Assembly: GCA_025349905.2 (NCBI GenBank)
Contig: MU624565.1
Coordinates: 1-55,706 of the forward strand
Source: Blastocladiella britannica
Lineage: Eukaryota; Blastocladiomycota; Blastocladiomycetes; Blastocladiales; Blastocladiaceae
Reading direction: 5' to 3'
DNA length: 55,706 nt
Every line of letters begins with the position of its first letter. Positions within the stretch are counted from its first letter, which is position 1. The notes under the pieces were generated by a model. The model searched no databases. It saw only the letters and a program-made list of their open reading frames with translations, and had not been told where the DNA came from. A program made the translations under genes and the position numbers. This document shows positions 35,401-47,455 of this stretch, in pieces.

Positions 35401-38400
35401 GGACTCGCGGAACTGATCGAGCAGTTTCGCATCGGCACAGGTCTCGACCACCAGCGGGTGGCCCAGCGCGGTGGTCATGGCTTTGCGCCAGCCCTTGTCA
35501 ACGGTCGCAAACCGCTTGGACTCGGCCGGTAATTGGCGCACAATGTCAGGCGACCCAAAGATCGGCTCCAAGTACATCCACTGGCGCTGGCACGCCGTCC
35601 ACTCGTCCAGCACCTCTTGCATGATGCGCAACTTTGTCTCCCACATGGCAATGCGGTCGGCAAACGGCTTCTTGAACGGCGAGAAGTTCATGGACTGCGT
35701 CATGACAATGTGGTCGTCCAGAAGCCGCACCGTATCGTCGGCGAGCTTCATGATATGCGTCCCCGTCTCGCGATAGGGAAGTATCTCGAGCAGCACCGAT
35801 TTCCACTCGCCCTCCATCTTGTCGAGCGCCGACTCGATCGCGTACTCTTTCCCGGCCTCTTCGGAGACCTTCGAGAGCACTTCCATGCGTTCCAGGAGCT
35901 GCGCTTTCAGTAGCTCGGCCAAAGTCGTGGTCGCGGTTGGGCAAACGTTCGTGCCCAGGTCGGCCGATAATCTTTCCCAGTGACGGTCGCGCATGCCCGG
36001 GTTACGTAAAGCGGTGATGAGCGGGAGCGCGGGCTTGAACGCGTCCATCTCGTCCTTGAGCTGCGTGGCCACCGCAAGGCACCCGGGACTCGACTTGAAC
36101 GTCTTGACGGTCTTGAACATGGCGCGCCACGCGGTCGTCAGGTTCTTTTCCACGTCCTCGGCCACCAAGTCCAGGAACGGGCCGGTGGACCACGAGGTCT
36201 TCCATTTCATCCAGTCGGCCGCCGACGTCCATAACGTGCGGTACGGGTCAAAGTCCTTGGACAGCTGCACCACGTCCTCGTACGAGGTGACGGGCAAGTT
36301 GAACAGCCGCTCGCGCGCATTGTACACTTGCGCCAGCTGCGCCGACTCTTTGAGCTCCAGCGTGACTTTTTGCACCTCGGCCACGATTTCGGGCAAACGG
36401 TGCAAGTCCGAGTGGTGCGAGAACTCGGCCACCACGGTGCTGAGATGGTGGATCTTTTCGCGGAAAAGTTCCTGGTCCGACTGCATCGTGCGCACAAAGT
36501 TCTGCTCCTCGGTCAGCAGCGCGTCCTCGGTCTGCGCCAGTACTTTCTCAAGCTGCATCGGCCACCCGTACGCCGCCCACTTGGCCCGGAAATCGTCGTT
36601 GGCCAAGTCGTAGTGGTGCTTGTCGAGCACCGCGAAATCGTGCATCATCGCCTCGATTTGGATTTTCAGCTCATCGACTTGCGCAGGGACTGTGGCCACG
36701 TACTCGCGAAGCTCGCCTACGTCCTCGGCACGGACGGGCTTGTCACGACACCGCGTGGCCATCTTGGAGAAATTGGCCGACACCGCAAGCGCTTGTTTGA
36801 CCGTGCGCCGGGCCAGCGTCTCGAGGGCCACCCGCGACAAGTCCTTTTTCAATTCTTTGCGCAGCACATCGCAATGCACCGAGACGAGGCCGTTGGCGGC
36901 CGTGATGGGCGCCGCCAACACCCGGTCCAGGGACTCCCACTCGGACGCGAACCGCACCATGTCGGCCTCGATCTCGGCCACAGGCTTGCCCGCCGCATCG
37001 TACGACGTCGCAAACTCGGCGACATTGATCCGCAGCAGCGGTAAATGGGCGCCGAACGAATCCAACTGGCGCGCCAAGTCGGCTTGCGCCGCGCTCAGGA
37101 TGGCCGCGGCTTTGGCCTTGACTGAGCGCACGTACGCGTCGCCCGCGTACGGCACGGAGATGGTCGGGTTAGACGCCCAGAACAGCTTGGAGACAATCAG
37201 CGGCTCGACATCGCGAATATCGGCAATCGTCGATAAAGCCTTGTCAATCAGACCCAGCAGCGCCGATTCCACGTGGTCCCAGGGCGTGTCGTAGTCGATC
37301 TTGCCGTCGCGATACACCAGGTCCAGGTGTACGAGCGCGCGGCCCGATGTGCCCGAAAGAATGTCCAAGTACCCGTTGAAACTGCGCTGCACTAGGTTAC
37401 GTACCGCGTCCTCCATCATGAACCGCGTGGCCGTTAGGAACCCACGCAAACGCGACATCTGGTACACTTCGTGCGACGTGACCGCCGGGTTGTACCACCC
37501 TTTCCCTACGGCGCCCAGACCTTGGCGCAAGTGTTTTAAGATCACCGCGTGCCAGTCATCGTAGACCGCGTCGCGCGTCCGCGCCATGTACGCTTTTTGG
37601 TCGTTGTCGAGGTCTAGCAGCCGCAGCGGCTTTCCGGGTGCGGCGGGGAGTAACAGAGCGGGCGACTCGGTCGCCAAGTGCAAGCACGACGCGCGCACGC
37701 GGGACCACGTCGCGAGCACCACGGGCTTGGTCACAAACGACTGGAACGCCAGCGACCGTGCAGTATCGCGGAAAGCGGACGCGGGCGCACACTCGCTGCG
37801 GACGTGCATCGACGCGCGCATTTGAGATTGGCTCGTGCGCTCTACATGCCGCACGGCATCGGTTACCGACGGAGGAAGCGTCAGTTGCAAGTACTCGTAC
37901 GTGGAGCTGCAGGTCACTTCGTGCGCGAGCGCGAGTCCCTTTTCGGCGTCGTCGTACGTCTCCTCGGCTTCGGAGAGCAGCGAGTGGACGACGTGCGGGC
38001 GTGTATTCGCGAATTGGTTCAACTTGTCGCTTCGCTTGACGGATCGAGCAAGGATCTTGGGGCTTGTGACTGAGAAGGGCGAGATGGGGCCGTTGTGGGC
38101 CAGGGTGGGCATGACGTGGGTAAACAGATGAAGTTTCTATTTCTCGATGGATTGAGTACGCTTCTTAATGCCAAATAAGGAAAGTGTACGCATACCATGA
38201 GCGACCATGACTCGCGGTACGCGTGGTAAGCGGTCGCAATGCGGAGGGCAAACAAACGTGCATCCTCAGCCAGAAAGTGGAGAAAGATGCTATGCACACA
38301 CCAAGAGATGAGTATCCCTTGTAAATAGAGGGATAGAATCACATACCGAGGAACCATTTCCGGCGGTGCGGGGGTCGACAAAGAAGTACTCACCGGCACA

Positions 38401-39299
38401 ACCCGCCACATCTCCGTCTTGGGATCGTACCCCGTCATTTGACACGCCACCCACTGCGGCGGAGACCGCGACACGAGGAACGCATGGCCAGGGACAAGCA
38501 CCGAAGCTAGCAAGATGTGCGGGTGGTCCGGATCGGGTTCGGCCACCACATGCCCCTTCACCACATGGATCGGGTTGGTGTCCATGGCCAGCCACTCGGC
38601 GAACGTGCGCTGGTCGTAGTCGCGGTCGTCGTACAGGTGCAGCGGGATCGCGGCCGACGCCAGAGAATCATTGTGAATCGCAAAATGCTCGTCGAGAACC
38701 GCGGATACGTCTTGCAGCGCAAACAAGCGGCGGGCGCGCTCGATCGCCACGCGGCGGGGAGTTTCGCCTAGGCGAGGAACAAAGGGGCGGACTACTTTGG
38801 GCTGCACCGCGGACGTTGCGCCAAGATCAGCCGAGTTGCGGCCGTCGTCGTCGTTGCTCATTTCATTGGCGTCGATCGCGTTTTCATCGTCGAACCCATT
38901 GCTGTCACGTCGGGCAGTAGTGGTTGTTCTCGAGGAAACGAGGCCGCCGAATCCTCCGTGGGTAGCGAATCCGTCGGCAGAAAACTTGGAAGCGACGACA
39001 TAATGCGCGGTTGCTGTGCCGCTGCGAGTGAGGGTGGGCTGTGATCCAAAGTAGACGCGCTCAAGGGAAGTGGCGAGCCCACCGGTGCCAACGGCGGGAA
39101 GTAGGACGTGGTGTGAGGCGCGCAAGTCGGCGACGGCGGTAAATGTGCCGGGCACAGCAGTTACAGCAGCTGATTGTGGCATTGATCCATCATGTGTGAC
39201 GGTAACAGGTGAGGAGGACGACGACGACGAGCCGAGTGGTGGCAGCGCCGCGCGCTTCCTGCGTACGGGGGTGACTAGCAAGTCAATTGGGGAAGGCAT
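26441..39299 (-). CDS. DNAH1: Axonemal inner-arm dynein heavy chain, DNAH1 type
   Basis: Exons (descending): 39299-38347, 38289-38196, 38136-34456, 34375-32510, 32432-26926 and 26861-26441, giving 4173 residues, close to animal DNAH1 (about 4260). The N-terminal segment IPLHLYDDRDYDQRTFAEWL and MVPR...FLAEDARLFALRIA mirror the DNAH1 tail. AAA1 has GPAGTGKTETTKDLAKALAK (~1540), AAA2 GPTGGGKTSCYR (~1819), AAA3 GPTGTGKS (~2138) and AAA4 GVGGSGRQSLARL (~2487). Coiled-coil stalk helices and the C-terminal motor follow (KPGKKVDDYW, GQGQGPRAEAL, GTLSTTGHSTNF), and the protein ends WIKRGVALVCSGNW. It is a single-headed inner-arm motor producing flagellar bending. All four P-loops appear intact and there is no internal stop, so the gene looks functional. 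The first ~170 residues are Ser/Thr-rich and unique. Confidence 0.95.
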
Positions 39300-39428
39300 T
39301 ATTTACGATTATTCGTTTTGGAGATCCTGGCAAGAGAGAAGTCGTGATGGGAAATACCAAAAATAGTGATGGGAAATGCTGTGACTGCATTTTTCTTGTA
39401 AAAAGTCGAAAAATAAAATAAACTCTTT

Positions 39429-40835
39429 TCACCCCTGCGCCAGCGACAGTGACGGTGATGCTGATGGAGCTCCTTCCGTGGTCGTTGGCCGTGTCGTCAG
39501 GTCCGACTTGCGGCGCACCCGACGCCGGCGGTCCAGTGTGGCCTTGTCATCGGCCATTTCTTTGCGCCGTGGGAACAGCTTGTGCGCGCGCTCGATCGTG
39601 AACGCCTGGTACTCGAAGGGCGTGTCGCCGTCGGCGTCCAGCGTAATGTGCAGTACCGGGGGTGGCGCAACCGCCACATGTGCCATCTTTTCTGCGTCAC
39701 CGTCGTCGGTGACAACGCTCACGCCCGAGTCGGATTGGCGTAATGGAGTCGTCGGGTGATCGCCTTCGAGAGTCACCACCACCACGTCCTTGTCGTCGTT
39801 CTGCACATCATCTTCGTCGTCGTCGGGGTGGTATGTGACATTGAACTCGTCTCCGTCTTCTTGTGATGGCGGAAGCAGCGCCAAGTCGAAACTCGACCGC
39901 AGCTCGGCGTCCATGGACGCGGCGCGGGAGGACGCGCGCGAAAGCGCATCGAGCGAGCCCTGCGACGACCACGACCCGCGAGGTTTGGGTACTGGCGGAA
40001 GTGCCTCGTGATCCTCCTCGTGGTCAACCACAGTGTTGACCATGGCAGCTTCTTCGGCAGCTCGCTCGTCTTCTTCGGCGGCTGCAGGTAACGGGGATGG
40101 TGTTGGCGCAGAAGCGGCCACCACCAAGTCCGACTTGCGACGCACGCGACGGCGCCGGTCAATGGTCTGCAGGTCCACGGCGGTATCGGGGCGGCGCGGG
40201 AACAGCAGGTGCGCGCGCTCGATCGTGAATGCGTCGTATTCGACCGGTTTCTCGCCGTCGGCATCCAGAGTGATGCGCACGGCGGGCGCTGCCACTACTG
40301 GTTGTGGTTGTGGTTGTGGTAGTGGTTGTGGTTGCGGTTGTGGGGGCGTGGGAAGGGCCGGTGCCGCGGCGGGGACCTCAAACTTTTGACTCACTAAGGG
40401 AGACGGTTGTACCGGAGAGGACGACGGCGACGGAGAGGCAGACGCAGAGGGCGACCCAGACCGAGACGACGACGACCCGCCAGACGACGGCAAGCGGAAC
40501 GCCCGGAACAAAATGAGCAGTCGCCGCCACCACTTCTTGTTTCGGCGCGACCGAGCTGCTCTACTGGCCTGTTGGTGTTGGTGTTGGTGACGTTGGTGGA
40601 CATTTTCGACCGCAGCCGAAGCAATGAGACGCTCGCGGTCGCTGGTGGGCGTAGACTGGGCGCGCGGGCGTGGGGACGGTGGAGGCGTGTTGTTGCTGCC
40701 GTCGCCCGGAGTGGGCGCAGGGAATGCCGCCGCCTGCTCCTCAGCGGTAGACGACGGGTCCAGGGCGAAAAAGGCTGGGTCTGATTGCGACCGGCCGTTG
40801 GAGCTGGGGCTGCGCAGTGCTCGGCGCTGGTCCAT
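39429..40835 (-). CDS. Unknown 468-residue protein with a duplicated basic motif
   Basis: A single-exon frame, ATG 40835 to TGA 39429. The protein is mostly low-complexity (Ser/Pro-rich N-terminus, a PQ-repeat, acidic linker) but contains two copies of a ~55-residue module at residues ~181-236 and ~391-446. Each reads ITLDADG, E(Y)xAFTIERAH, LFPRR and ends in DRRRRVRRKSDL. The Arg cluster followed by KSD suggests a nuclear localisation signal or a basophilic kinase site. A basic-hydrophobic segment NKKWWRRLLILFRAFRL near residue 100 could be an amphipathic membrane-binding helix. I do not recognise the family. It lies 129 bp upstream of the dynein gene in the same orientation. Confidence 0.6.
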   Translation of the reverse strand: MDQRRALRSPSSNGRSQSDPAFFALDPSSTAEEQAAAFPAPTPGDGSNNTPPPSPRPRAQSTPTSDRERLIASAAVENVHQRHQHQHQQASRAARSRRNKKWWRRLLILFRAFRLPSSGGSSSSRSGSPSASASPSPSSSPVQPSPLVSQKFEVPAAAPALPTPPQPQPQPLPQPQPQPVVAAPAVRITLDADGEKPVEYDAFTIERAHLLFPRRPDTAVDLQTIDRRRRVRRKSDLVVAASAPTPSPLPAAAEEDERAAEEAAMVNTVVDHEEDHEALPPVPKPRGSWSSQGSLDALSRASSRAASMDAELRSSFDLALLPPSQEDGDEFNVTYHPDDDEDDVQNDDKDVVVVTLEGDHPTTPLRQSDSGVSVVTDDGDAEKMAHVAVAPPPVLHITLDADGDTPFEYQAFTIERAHKLFPRRKEMADDKATLDRRRRVRRKSDLTTRPTTTEGAPSASPSLSLAQG

Positions 40836-41175
40836 TTTACTTTACCTTCCTTTCCTGGTCAAGGGAAGAGGGAAAGGTACATGACGGCGGCTTGGTTCAG
40901 CCGCCAAGTTTGCGCCAACATACCCACATCACGTGGTGTGGACAAGGCTTGCCTCTCGTTTTAACCTTTCAAACGCAGCGTGAAAGTGTCCATGCCATGC
41001 GGTAGTATAACCAGGGTATAGTACGCCGTCAATATCACATCCCGCCCTTGGAGTTGAGGGAAATAAATTACTAGAGTGATCTTCAAAAATTATCGTTTTT
41101 CCCATATGATGTTTCCTCTCTGAATTTTTTTTTTTTTTTACACTTTCCCAAATCTCAAACGTTAAGAAAAAGATT
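40836..41175. other. Divergent intergenic region
   Basis: 340 bp between the start codons of the duplicated-motif gene (minus) and the ankyrin gene (plus). It has A/T tracts (T-run near 41126-41139) and no recognisable gene. Confidence 0.4.
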
Positions 41176-44100
41176 ATGTCGGGAGGACCTCCACCCGCCA
41201 CCACCGCTTGGTTTCATGCCGCGCGGACCGCCGACATCCAGTCCGCGGCCGATCTGGTCGCCACCCACGGGTCCTACTTGCTCGGGCTGCAGGATCCGTC
41301 ACCTATCCAACTTCTTCTTCAACAACACTCTACTAGTACAGCGGCTGCAGACTTTACCGCCGACTGTGCAGCTCTGCTCGGTAACCGTTTCGATCACTTG
41401 ACGGGTTTACACCTGGCGCTGGTGCTGCTGGCGATGGATGCATTTGATGGGTTACAGTCGTCGGTGGCTTCCATGTCCTCATCCGCCTCCATCTCCACCG
41501 CTGCCAGTACAAGTAACAACACCAACAACAATATTAATGGATCATCAAGTAATGCCGATGCATTCCGCGAATTCGCAATGCACCTTATTCAAGTATGGAT
41601 CGCCGTGTACTGCACTGTTGTTGACAACACACTCACATACATGGAAAAATGGTATAGATGTCGGATCCAGACCACCTCCGCCTCCGCTGGGGCCAGGGCA
41701 ACACCGCCCTTCACTTGGCAGCCTACATTGGCGACCACGCGCTGATCGAGCTCCTGCTGGCCAAGACCGAGGCCCCGCACGTGCGCAACGACTTGAACTT
41801 TGCCGCCATTGACGTCGCGCTCGACCAGGAAACGGTCGCCGCATTCAAGCGCGCGGCATCGCCGAAATCGGAGGCCCGCGCGCGCCGAGCGGTCTTTGCG
41901 CACCACAGTGATCGCGAGGCACGCGATAGCGGGTCGTATACCGGGTCGGTCGCGAATGTATACCCTGGCGATGAGGAGGACGAGGAAGACGTTGAGGATC
42001 CAAACCTCGCGCCACTCCTTGTTGCATCGTCGCCTACCATGCCGACCAAGGCGTCGGCAGCGGCTACAGCAGCCAAGAGTGCGACGGCAGCTGCGGATTC
42101 GCCAACTCGGTTTACGGGCAAATACCTTCGCTCCACCGCCGCCGACGGCACCGCCACTGCCGCCGCTGCTCCATTCCCGACACAGCCCAACTCCGAGCCA
42201 GCCGCAGCGTTTGCGAAACCAACAACGAAACCGCAAGTGAAGATTGCCGTGGCCATGGACCTGTCCAGCAGCGACGACTCGGATGGCGACGACGACAATC
42301 CCGCTGTGCATAAACCTGTTATTCCCCCGACTACCACCGCAGCAGCGGCAGTGGCACCACGCAGTCCTGGAGCTGCTCCGGCTACGCCGTCATCGATTGC
42401 GTCGTTGCTCGCGTCCCCAACCAAGTCCGTGTTCATTGGACTCGGCGGTGTCAAGAAACCAGCGGCGGCGGCGACGGCAACGGCAACGATTCCCGCCAAG
42501 CCCGCCTCCTCGATTCCAGTTGCAGTACCGATTCCAGTCGTCGTCAAACCGACCGCCGCCGTACCCGTGGCAAAACACGCAGCTGCGTCGGCCGCCATAC
42601 CCGCCGCCAAGCAAACACCCACGTCCGACCCGGACCAAGCAGCAGCAACGGCCGTCGACCCGTCGCTCGTAGACCGCGCGTCCGTCGACTTTGGCAACAT
42701 CCGCGCCCGGTTCGCGCAAATGGTGCAGGCCAACCCCGATATCCCCAAAAACCCCAACGAGAAGCTGGCCGATATCCACGCGAAAGCCGCGTCGAACGGG
42801 ACCGTGCGGTCGTGGAAGCCGCATCACCACTCCGTTCCATCGACTGCTGCTGCTGCTGAGCAGGCGGCTGCTGCGAGCGCTGTGGTTCCGGCCATTGCTA
42901 CCCCAGTCAAGGCCATGGAGGCAAAACCGACGACGCAGCCGATCTCCACCACTGACAAAGATATTCCCGACATGGAGGACGAAGCTTCTGTCAAGTACCC
43001 GGCGGCGGCCGTTCAGGAGTGGGATACCACATCGTCACCAAGCAGCGATGAGGAAGCGGCGATGACGACTACCACCACGACCACCGCGACGGCAACCGTG
43101 GATGTCAACACCGTTCAAGAAGCGACCGAAAAGTCACCTGCACCACTGATGCCCGGGCTGCTGTCGTCCATCGACCTTGATTTCGGAATGAACTTTGACG
43201 ATCTCGTCAGTGACATGATGTTCACCGACTCAACGTCCATGACCGAGCCGGCCGCTGGTGCGTACGGTGGTATCGGGTCAGGGGTGGTGCGGCCACAAGA
43301 TTCCAAGGAGCTCGGTGGCAGCGGAGGCTCTTCGGCGTCCAAGGAGTCACTCATTGGGTCGCGCCGCCAGAGCTCCGCTACATCTACAACCACGACGGGG
43401 AACTGCGTTGCGGCCCTCGCACTGCTCCAGCTGCAACAAACCCAGTCAGCCACGACGACCGACATGTACTCCCCGCGCTCAGCGACGGCGGACGCGGACG
43501 TGGTGGTCGATAAGCGGTTCAGCGGCGTTCCCATTCCCACGTCGCCCGCACGCCCCGCTCTCGCCACCGCAACATATCCGAGCAGCAGCAGCAACTCCCC
43601 GCCGATTTCGGCGTCGCGCCAATTCGATTTTGCGGCCGCGGAACGGGCGGCGATCCATACCCGCAACTCGTCCATCACCTCCGTGGACAACTCCGTTGCT
43701 ACGAGCGTCGTATATGCACCCCCGACAGCTATGACCCGGTCGCCTAAGCGCGTGACGCTCAATTGTCCCCCGGCGCCAGCGTCACCTGCTACAGCGGTGT
43801 CGCCATCGCGGTCTCCCACCCGAAATGCGGCATCTACCACACCCGCTAATACCCAACACCACGACTCCTCCGAGTCAGTATTTATGTTCCGCGTCAAGGA
43901 ACTGCGCGGGCTCGCAACACTGTTTGCGAAGGGGATGGCGCGCGTCAATGTGACCGTGGCGCAGGGCGACAGGGTGTTGCAGGCCCGGTCGGCGCACGTC
44001 ATTGGCGAATCGCTTGCGTGGAAGTCGGATGCGTGCCTGTATGTTTCTTCATATTCTTTTTGCGTGCTCGCTGGAAGCTGACTATGGAAACAAAATAGGT

Positions 44101-44816
44101 CGGCATCCACACTGGGCGGACCCATCACCGTGACGGTCGCCGTCGAGATTCCCGCCGCCAAGGAAAAGAAACAATTCATTGGCGCGCGCCTGTTTGGGGG
44201 AGCCAAAAAATCCAGCAGCACCGCCGACGCGGCCGCCGCTCAGCAGGGTCCCGTGGCCACATTTACCCTAGACCTGGCCACCGTGCGCGCGCGGTACCCC
44301 GGCGGGATCGAGCACACGGTCGCGCTCGACGACCAAAACCCATCGGGGTCGTCGTCGCGGATGTCCCTGGTGGCAGCGATCCTGCACTACCCGGGCACGC
44401 TGCCGTCGCGATGGATGAGCACGGCCGCCGCCGCCGACGCGATCGCCGACGCGGTCCCGCCGCAGTACTACGAGCAGGCGTATTTCCGAGAGTGCGCGTA
44501 CTCGATTGCGGTTGGGCAAGAGAGCCATGGCGACGGCGCGGCGGCCGGGGCGGCGTGGCACGCGGCCGACGTGGTGCGGATCTGTGGATGGGAACTCACG
44601 TTGCCTGACCTCGCGATTGACTTAAGGCAGTTTGCTAGCGATGATTCCAACGATGAGGGCCAGGCACGGAACGAAGTGCACTTGCAGCTCAGCTCGGCGC
44701 GGGGCGCGGCATTCGCGCTGGCTCTGCGCGATGCAAGCGACGCGGTACGGTTCCGAGACGCGGTGCAGGTTGCGCGGCAGACGTGGGCGGCGGCGCTGGT
44801 TGGGCAGCGGTCGTGA
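41176..44816 (+). CDS. Ankyrin, C2-like and PH-like domain protein
   Basis: Exons 41176-41592, 41658-44038 and 44099-44816 give 1171 residues. Near residues 120-190 an ankyrin repeat is clear: WGQGNTALHLAAYIGDHALI then ELLLAKTEAPHVRNDLN. Residues ~215-870 are disordered (Ala/Pro/Thr-rich). The last ~300 residues look folded. A C2-like beta region (VFMFRVKELRGLATLFAKGM, ARVNVTVAQGD, ITVTVAVEIPA) is followed by a possible PH-like module ending in a helix with the usual Trp (DAVRFRDAVQVARQTW). The ankyrin call is from motif. The C2 and PH calls come from strand/helix pattern only and could be wrong. Such a layout suggests a membrane-associated scaffold. Confidence 0.65.
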
Positions 44817-44924
44817 TCCTCCTCTTGTTTCCCATTGTCATTGTTGGTTTCTCTTTTGATTTTTAACTGACGCGCCGCGTTTCTCTCTTCCTTGCAAAAA
44901 ATATACAATATTTAAAATACAATA

Positions 44925-46086
44925 ATGGCCTCCGACTCGGTCGAAAACTTCATCAAGCTCAACAAGCTGGGCGAGGGCACGTATGGGGTGGTGTTCAAAG
45001 CCAAGGAAAAGACCACGGGCAAAATCGTGGCCCTCAAGAAAATCAAGCTCGAGCAGGAGGAGAACGGGATGCCGTCGACGTCGATTCGCGAAATCACGGT
45101 GCTCAAGGAGCTCAAGCACCGCAACATTGTCGAGCTGTACTCGATTGTGTACCAGGACAACCAGAACCTGCAGCTGGTGTTTGAGTTTTTGGACCACGAC
45201 TTGAAGAAGCACATGGAGAACTCGAAGGAGGGCATGACGCCGCGTACCGTCAAAGTACTTTACCTTCTTATGCTGTATGGTGCATATACTGATAAAATGG
45301 GTTGTTATAACAGCTCTTCATGTACCAACTGCTGAGTGGGATTCACTACTGCCATGTCCGCCGTATCATTCACCGCGACTTGAAGCCGCAGGTACATTTT
45401 TTTAACTTTATCTTATTGTATTTGGTTAATTTAACCTTAGGAAAATAGAACCTCTTGATCGATGGCAACGGCCGCCTCAAAATCGCCGACTTTGGACTGG
45501 CCCGGTGCTTTGGCGTGCCACTGCGCAACTACACGCACGAGGTATCTACTCCATCCATTTATTCATTTCTGCATATTAAAATATTGAAATGGATAGGTCG
45601 TCACGCTCTGGTACCGCGCACCAGAGGTCCTGCTCGGCGCACGGACGTACGGGATTGCGCTGGACATGTGGTCTATCGGATGCATTTTCGGCGAAATGGC
45701 CATGAACGGACCCATGTTCCCGGGCGACTCAGAGATTGACCAGCTGTTCAAGGTGTTCCAGCTGCTGGGCACCCCCAACAACGACAACTGGCCGGGCGTC
45801 GACGAGTTGCCGGACTACAAGCCGATCTTTCCGCGATGGCCCAAAGTGGACTTGATGCAGCACATCAAGCACTTGGATGCGGATGGGATTGAGTTGTTGG
45901 ATGTACGCTCCAATTTTTTTTGTTTTTTTTTGTTTTGTTGTTGTTGGAGAAGACCTCGTTTACTCAAACTGCATAAATTGAAAGGGACTGCTGGCGTACT
46001 ACCCGGGCCACCGCACCAGCGCCAAGCAAGCGCTCGTCAGCCGGTATTTCGACGACGTGCAGCCGGAGGACTTGGAAGACAAATAA
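44925..46086 (+). CDS. CDK1: Cyclin-dependent kinase 1 (Cdc2) with PSTSIRE helix
   Basis: Exons 44925-45254, 45314-45391, 45449-45541, 45597-45902 and 45985-46086 give 302 residues, the normal CDK size. The Gly-rich loop is GEGTYGVV with the inhibitory Thr/Tyr pair, the catalytic Lys is in VALKKIKL, and the cyclin-binding helix reads PSTSIRE instead of PSTAIRE. HRDLKPQNLL, DFGLAR, and the T-loop [18 protein letters not shown] with its activating Thr are intact, as is the CDK insert region [18 protein letters not shown]. These features identify a CDK1-type cell-cycle kinase. The stop codon is followed at once by AATAAA-like sequence, and the gene converges on the next with 18 bp between stops. 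Confidence 0.9.
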
Positions 46087-46104
46087 ATAAAAACTCATTC
46101 ATTC

Positions 46105-46651
46105 TTAAAACGCCTTCTCCTGCCACGCATCCTCGACCCGCTTGGTGTACCGTTTTTCGGGGTGGGCCAGTCGCTCGTGACGCACCTGGGCCGGCCACAG
46201 CACCTTGGCATCCAGCGCATGGTTCTTTTGCTGATCCGTCTCCCACGCAATCACCACCTCCTCATGCAGCACCCCACGCGACGCAAGGTCGTCCAAGGAC
46301 TTGGCCAGCGCCGCTACTTTATCGGCAACGGGGTCAAACGACCGGTGGTCGCGGCCGTACGTCCGCGCATGGTGGGTGACCCCCTTTTCGAGCGCGGCGG
46401 CAATGGCCGCGGTTGGGGTCGTCACGCGCGCATACGGCGTCCAGTGGTCGCGGCGGTAGTTGGGCGGGCGGAGGTTGAGCGGGAGGGCCAGCATGTGCTT
46501 TGCCTGTTGTGGATTTGATGAGGTCCTTGTACTTGGCATATACAGAATATTAAGGTACCTCGAGCCGGGCATCGCGCGTGACGAGCGTCAGCGTGGCCTT
46601 GGCGTTGCGGAACAGGGACAGAGTACGCGATGCTGCTGTTGGTGCCGACAT
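46105..46651 (-). CDS. Probable mitochondrial protein of unknown family
   Basis: Exons 46651-46559 and 46503-46105 give 163 residues. The N-terminus ([20 protein letters not shown]) has Arg, Ser and Ala, no acidic residue for 25 positions, and looks like a mitochondrial presequence. The rest is charged and helical, with [19 protein letters not shown] and [20 protein letters not shown]. Size and composition recall small mitochondrial ribosomal proteins, but I cannot match a named one. Its 3' end abuts that of CDK1, so the two transcripts probably overlap. Confidence 0.55.
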
Positions 46652-47455
46652 TATATTTTTGATAATATTTTGGGAAAGAGGAAGTTGGTTACCTGTCCAC
46701 GTGCGATAAGGGAAAATTATATAATTAATTGGGAATTTTTTTTGCTTCACCCAAATGTGTGTGTGGTTCAATATTACACGGCTGCTCAATGAACACACGT
46801 GAACTCCCCGTTCGAATGGGGGAGCTAAACTGAGCTTGTAATCTCAGGGGAAAAGACAAAGATGAGAGGGGGGGCTTGGACAATAATTACGGAATTCCGA
46901 ATCGGGTGGAAAGATTCCGACATTCCGGGTCGCTTGGGTGCAATCAATGCCGGTACTTAAACTTTTTTGCAGGGAATCAAACTACATTCAACAATGGTGA
47001 GCATAACAAAAACAAGAATCGAGGCAAATAAAACCAACACCGAGAGAAAAGAGTCGAAAAAAAAGAGATGGCACATACCCGAGCAGTCCTTGAAGGACAT
47101 CTTGTCCTTGGGTGTGGGGGCGAAGCCGAGGACGGGATCGTTGGATAAAGGAGAAGTTCGTTGTCCTTGTGATATTCTGTTCTTATTTCGTTTCTTACAT
47201 GGCTGCGCACAGAACAGAGTTGAGGTGATGGAATTCCAGCGCTCAAGAAACTCCCTGTGCATCCAACAGCTTTTTTTTTGCTCACGGAATGCAACCGCCA
47301 TTCCAACACCGTTTTTCGATGCATTTGTTGTGAGCTCCCTCTTTCCATTGGATTTTTCACTGCCGCTGGACTTCCACACCGATGACAAGTCCGAGACGAC
47401 AACACGTCCACCCCACACCATGACACTACACCCCTACGATCTCAGCGATCGAGGC
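46652..47455. other. Region without a resolved gene
   Basis: No complete gene recognised. Coding-like fragments exist on both strands around 47090-47160: plus-strand SLKDILSLGVGAKPRTGSLD, and minus-strand NDPVLGFAPTPKDKMSFKD followed by a GTATGT donor. Upstream exons of the next plus-strand gene may lie here. The palindrome GGAATTCC occurs at 46891 and 47230. Confidence 0.3.

Noticed and set aside
46805..46825. Possible tRNA T-arm (GTTCGAAT within a GC stem)
   Set aside because: No acceptor, D or anticodon arm can be folded around it; it is an isolated hairpin.
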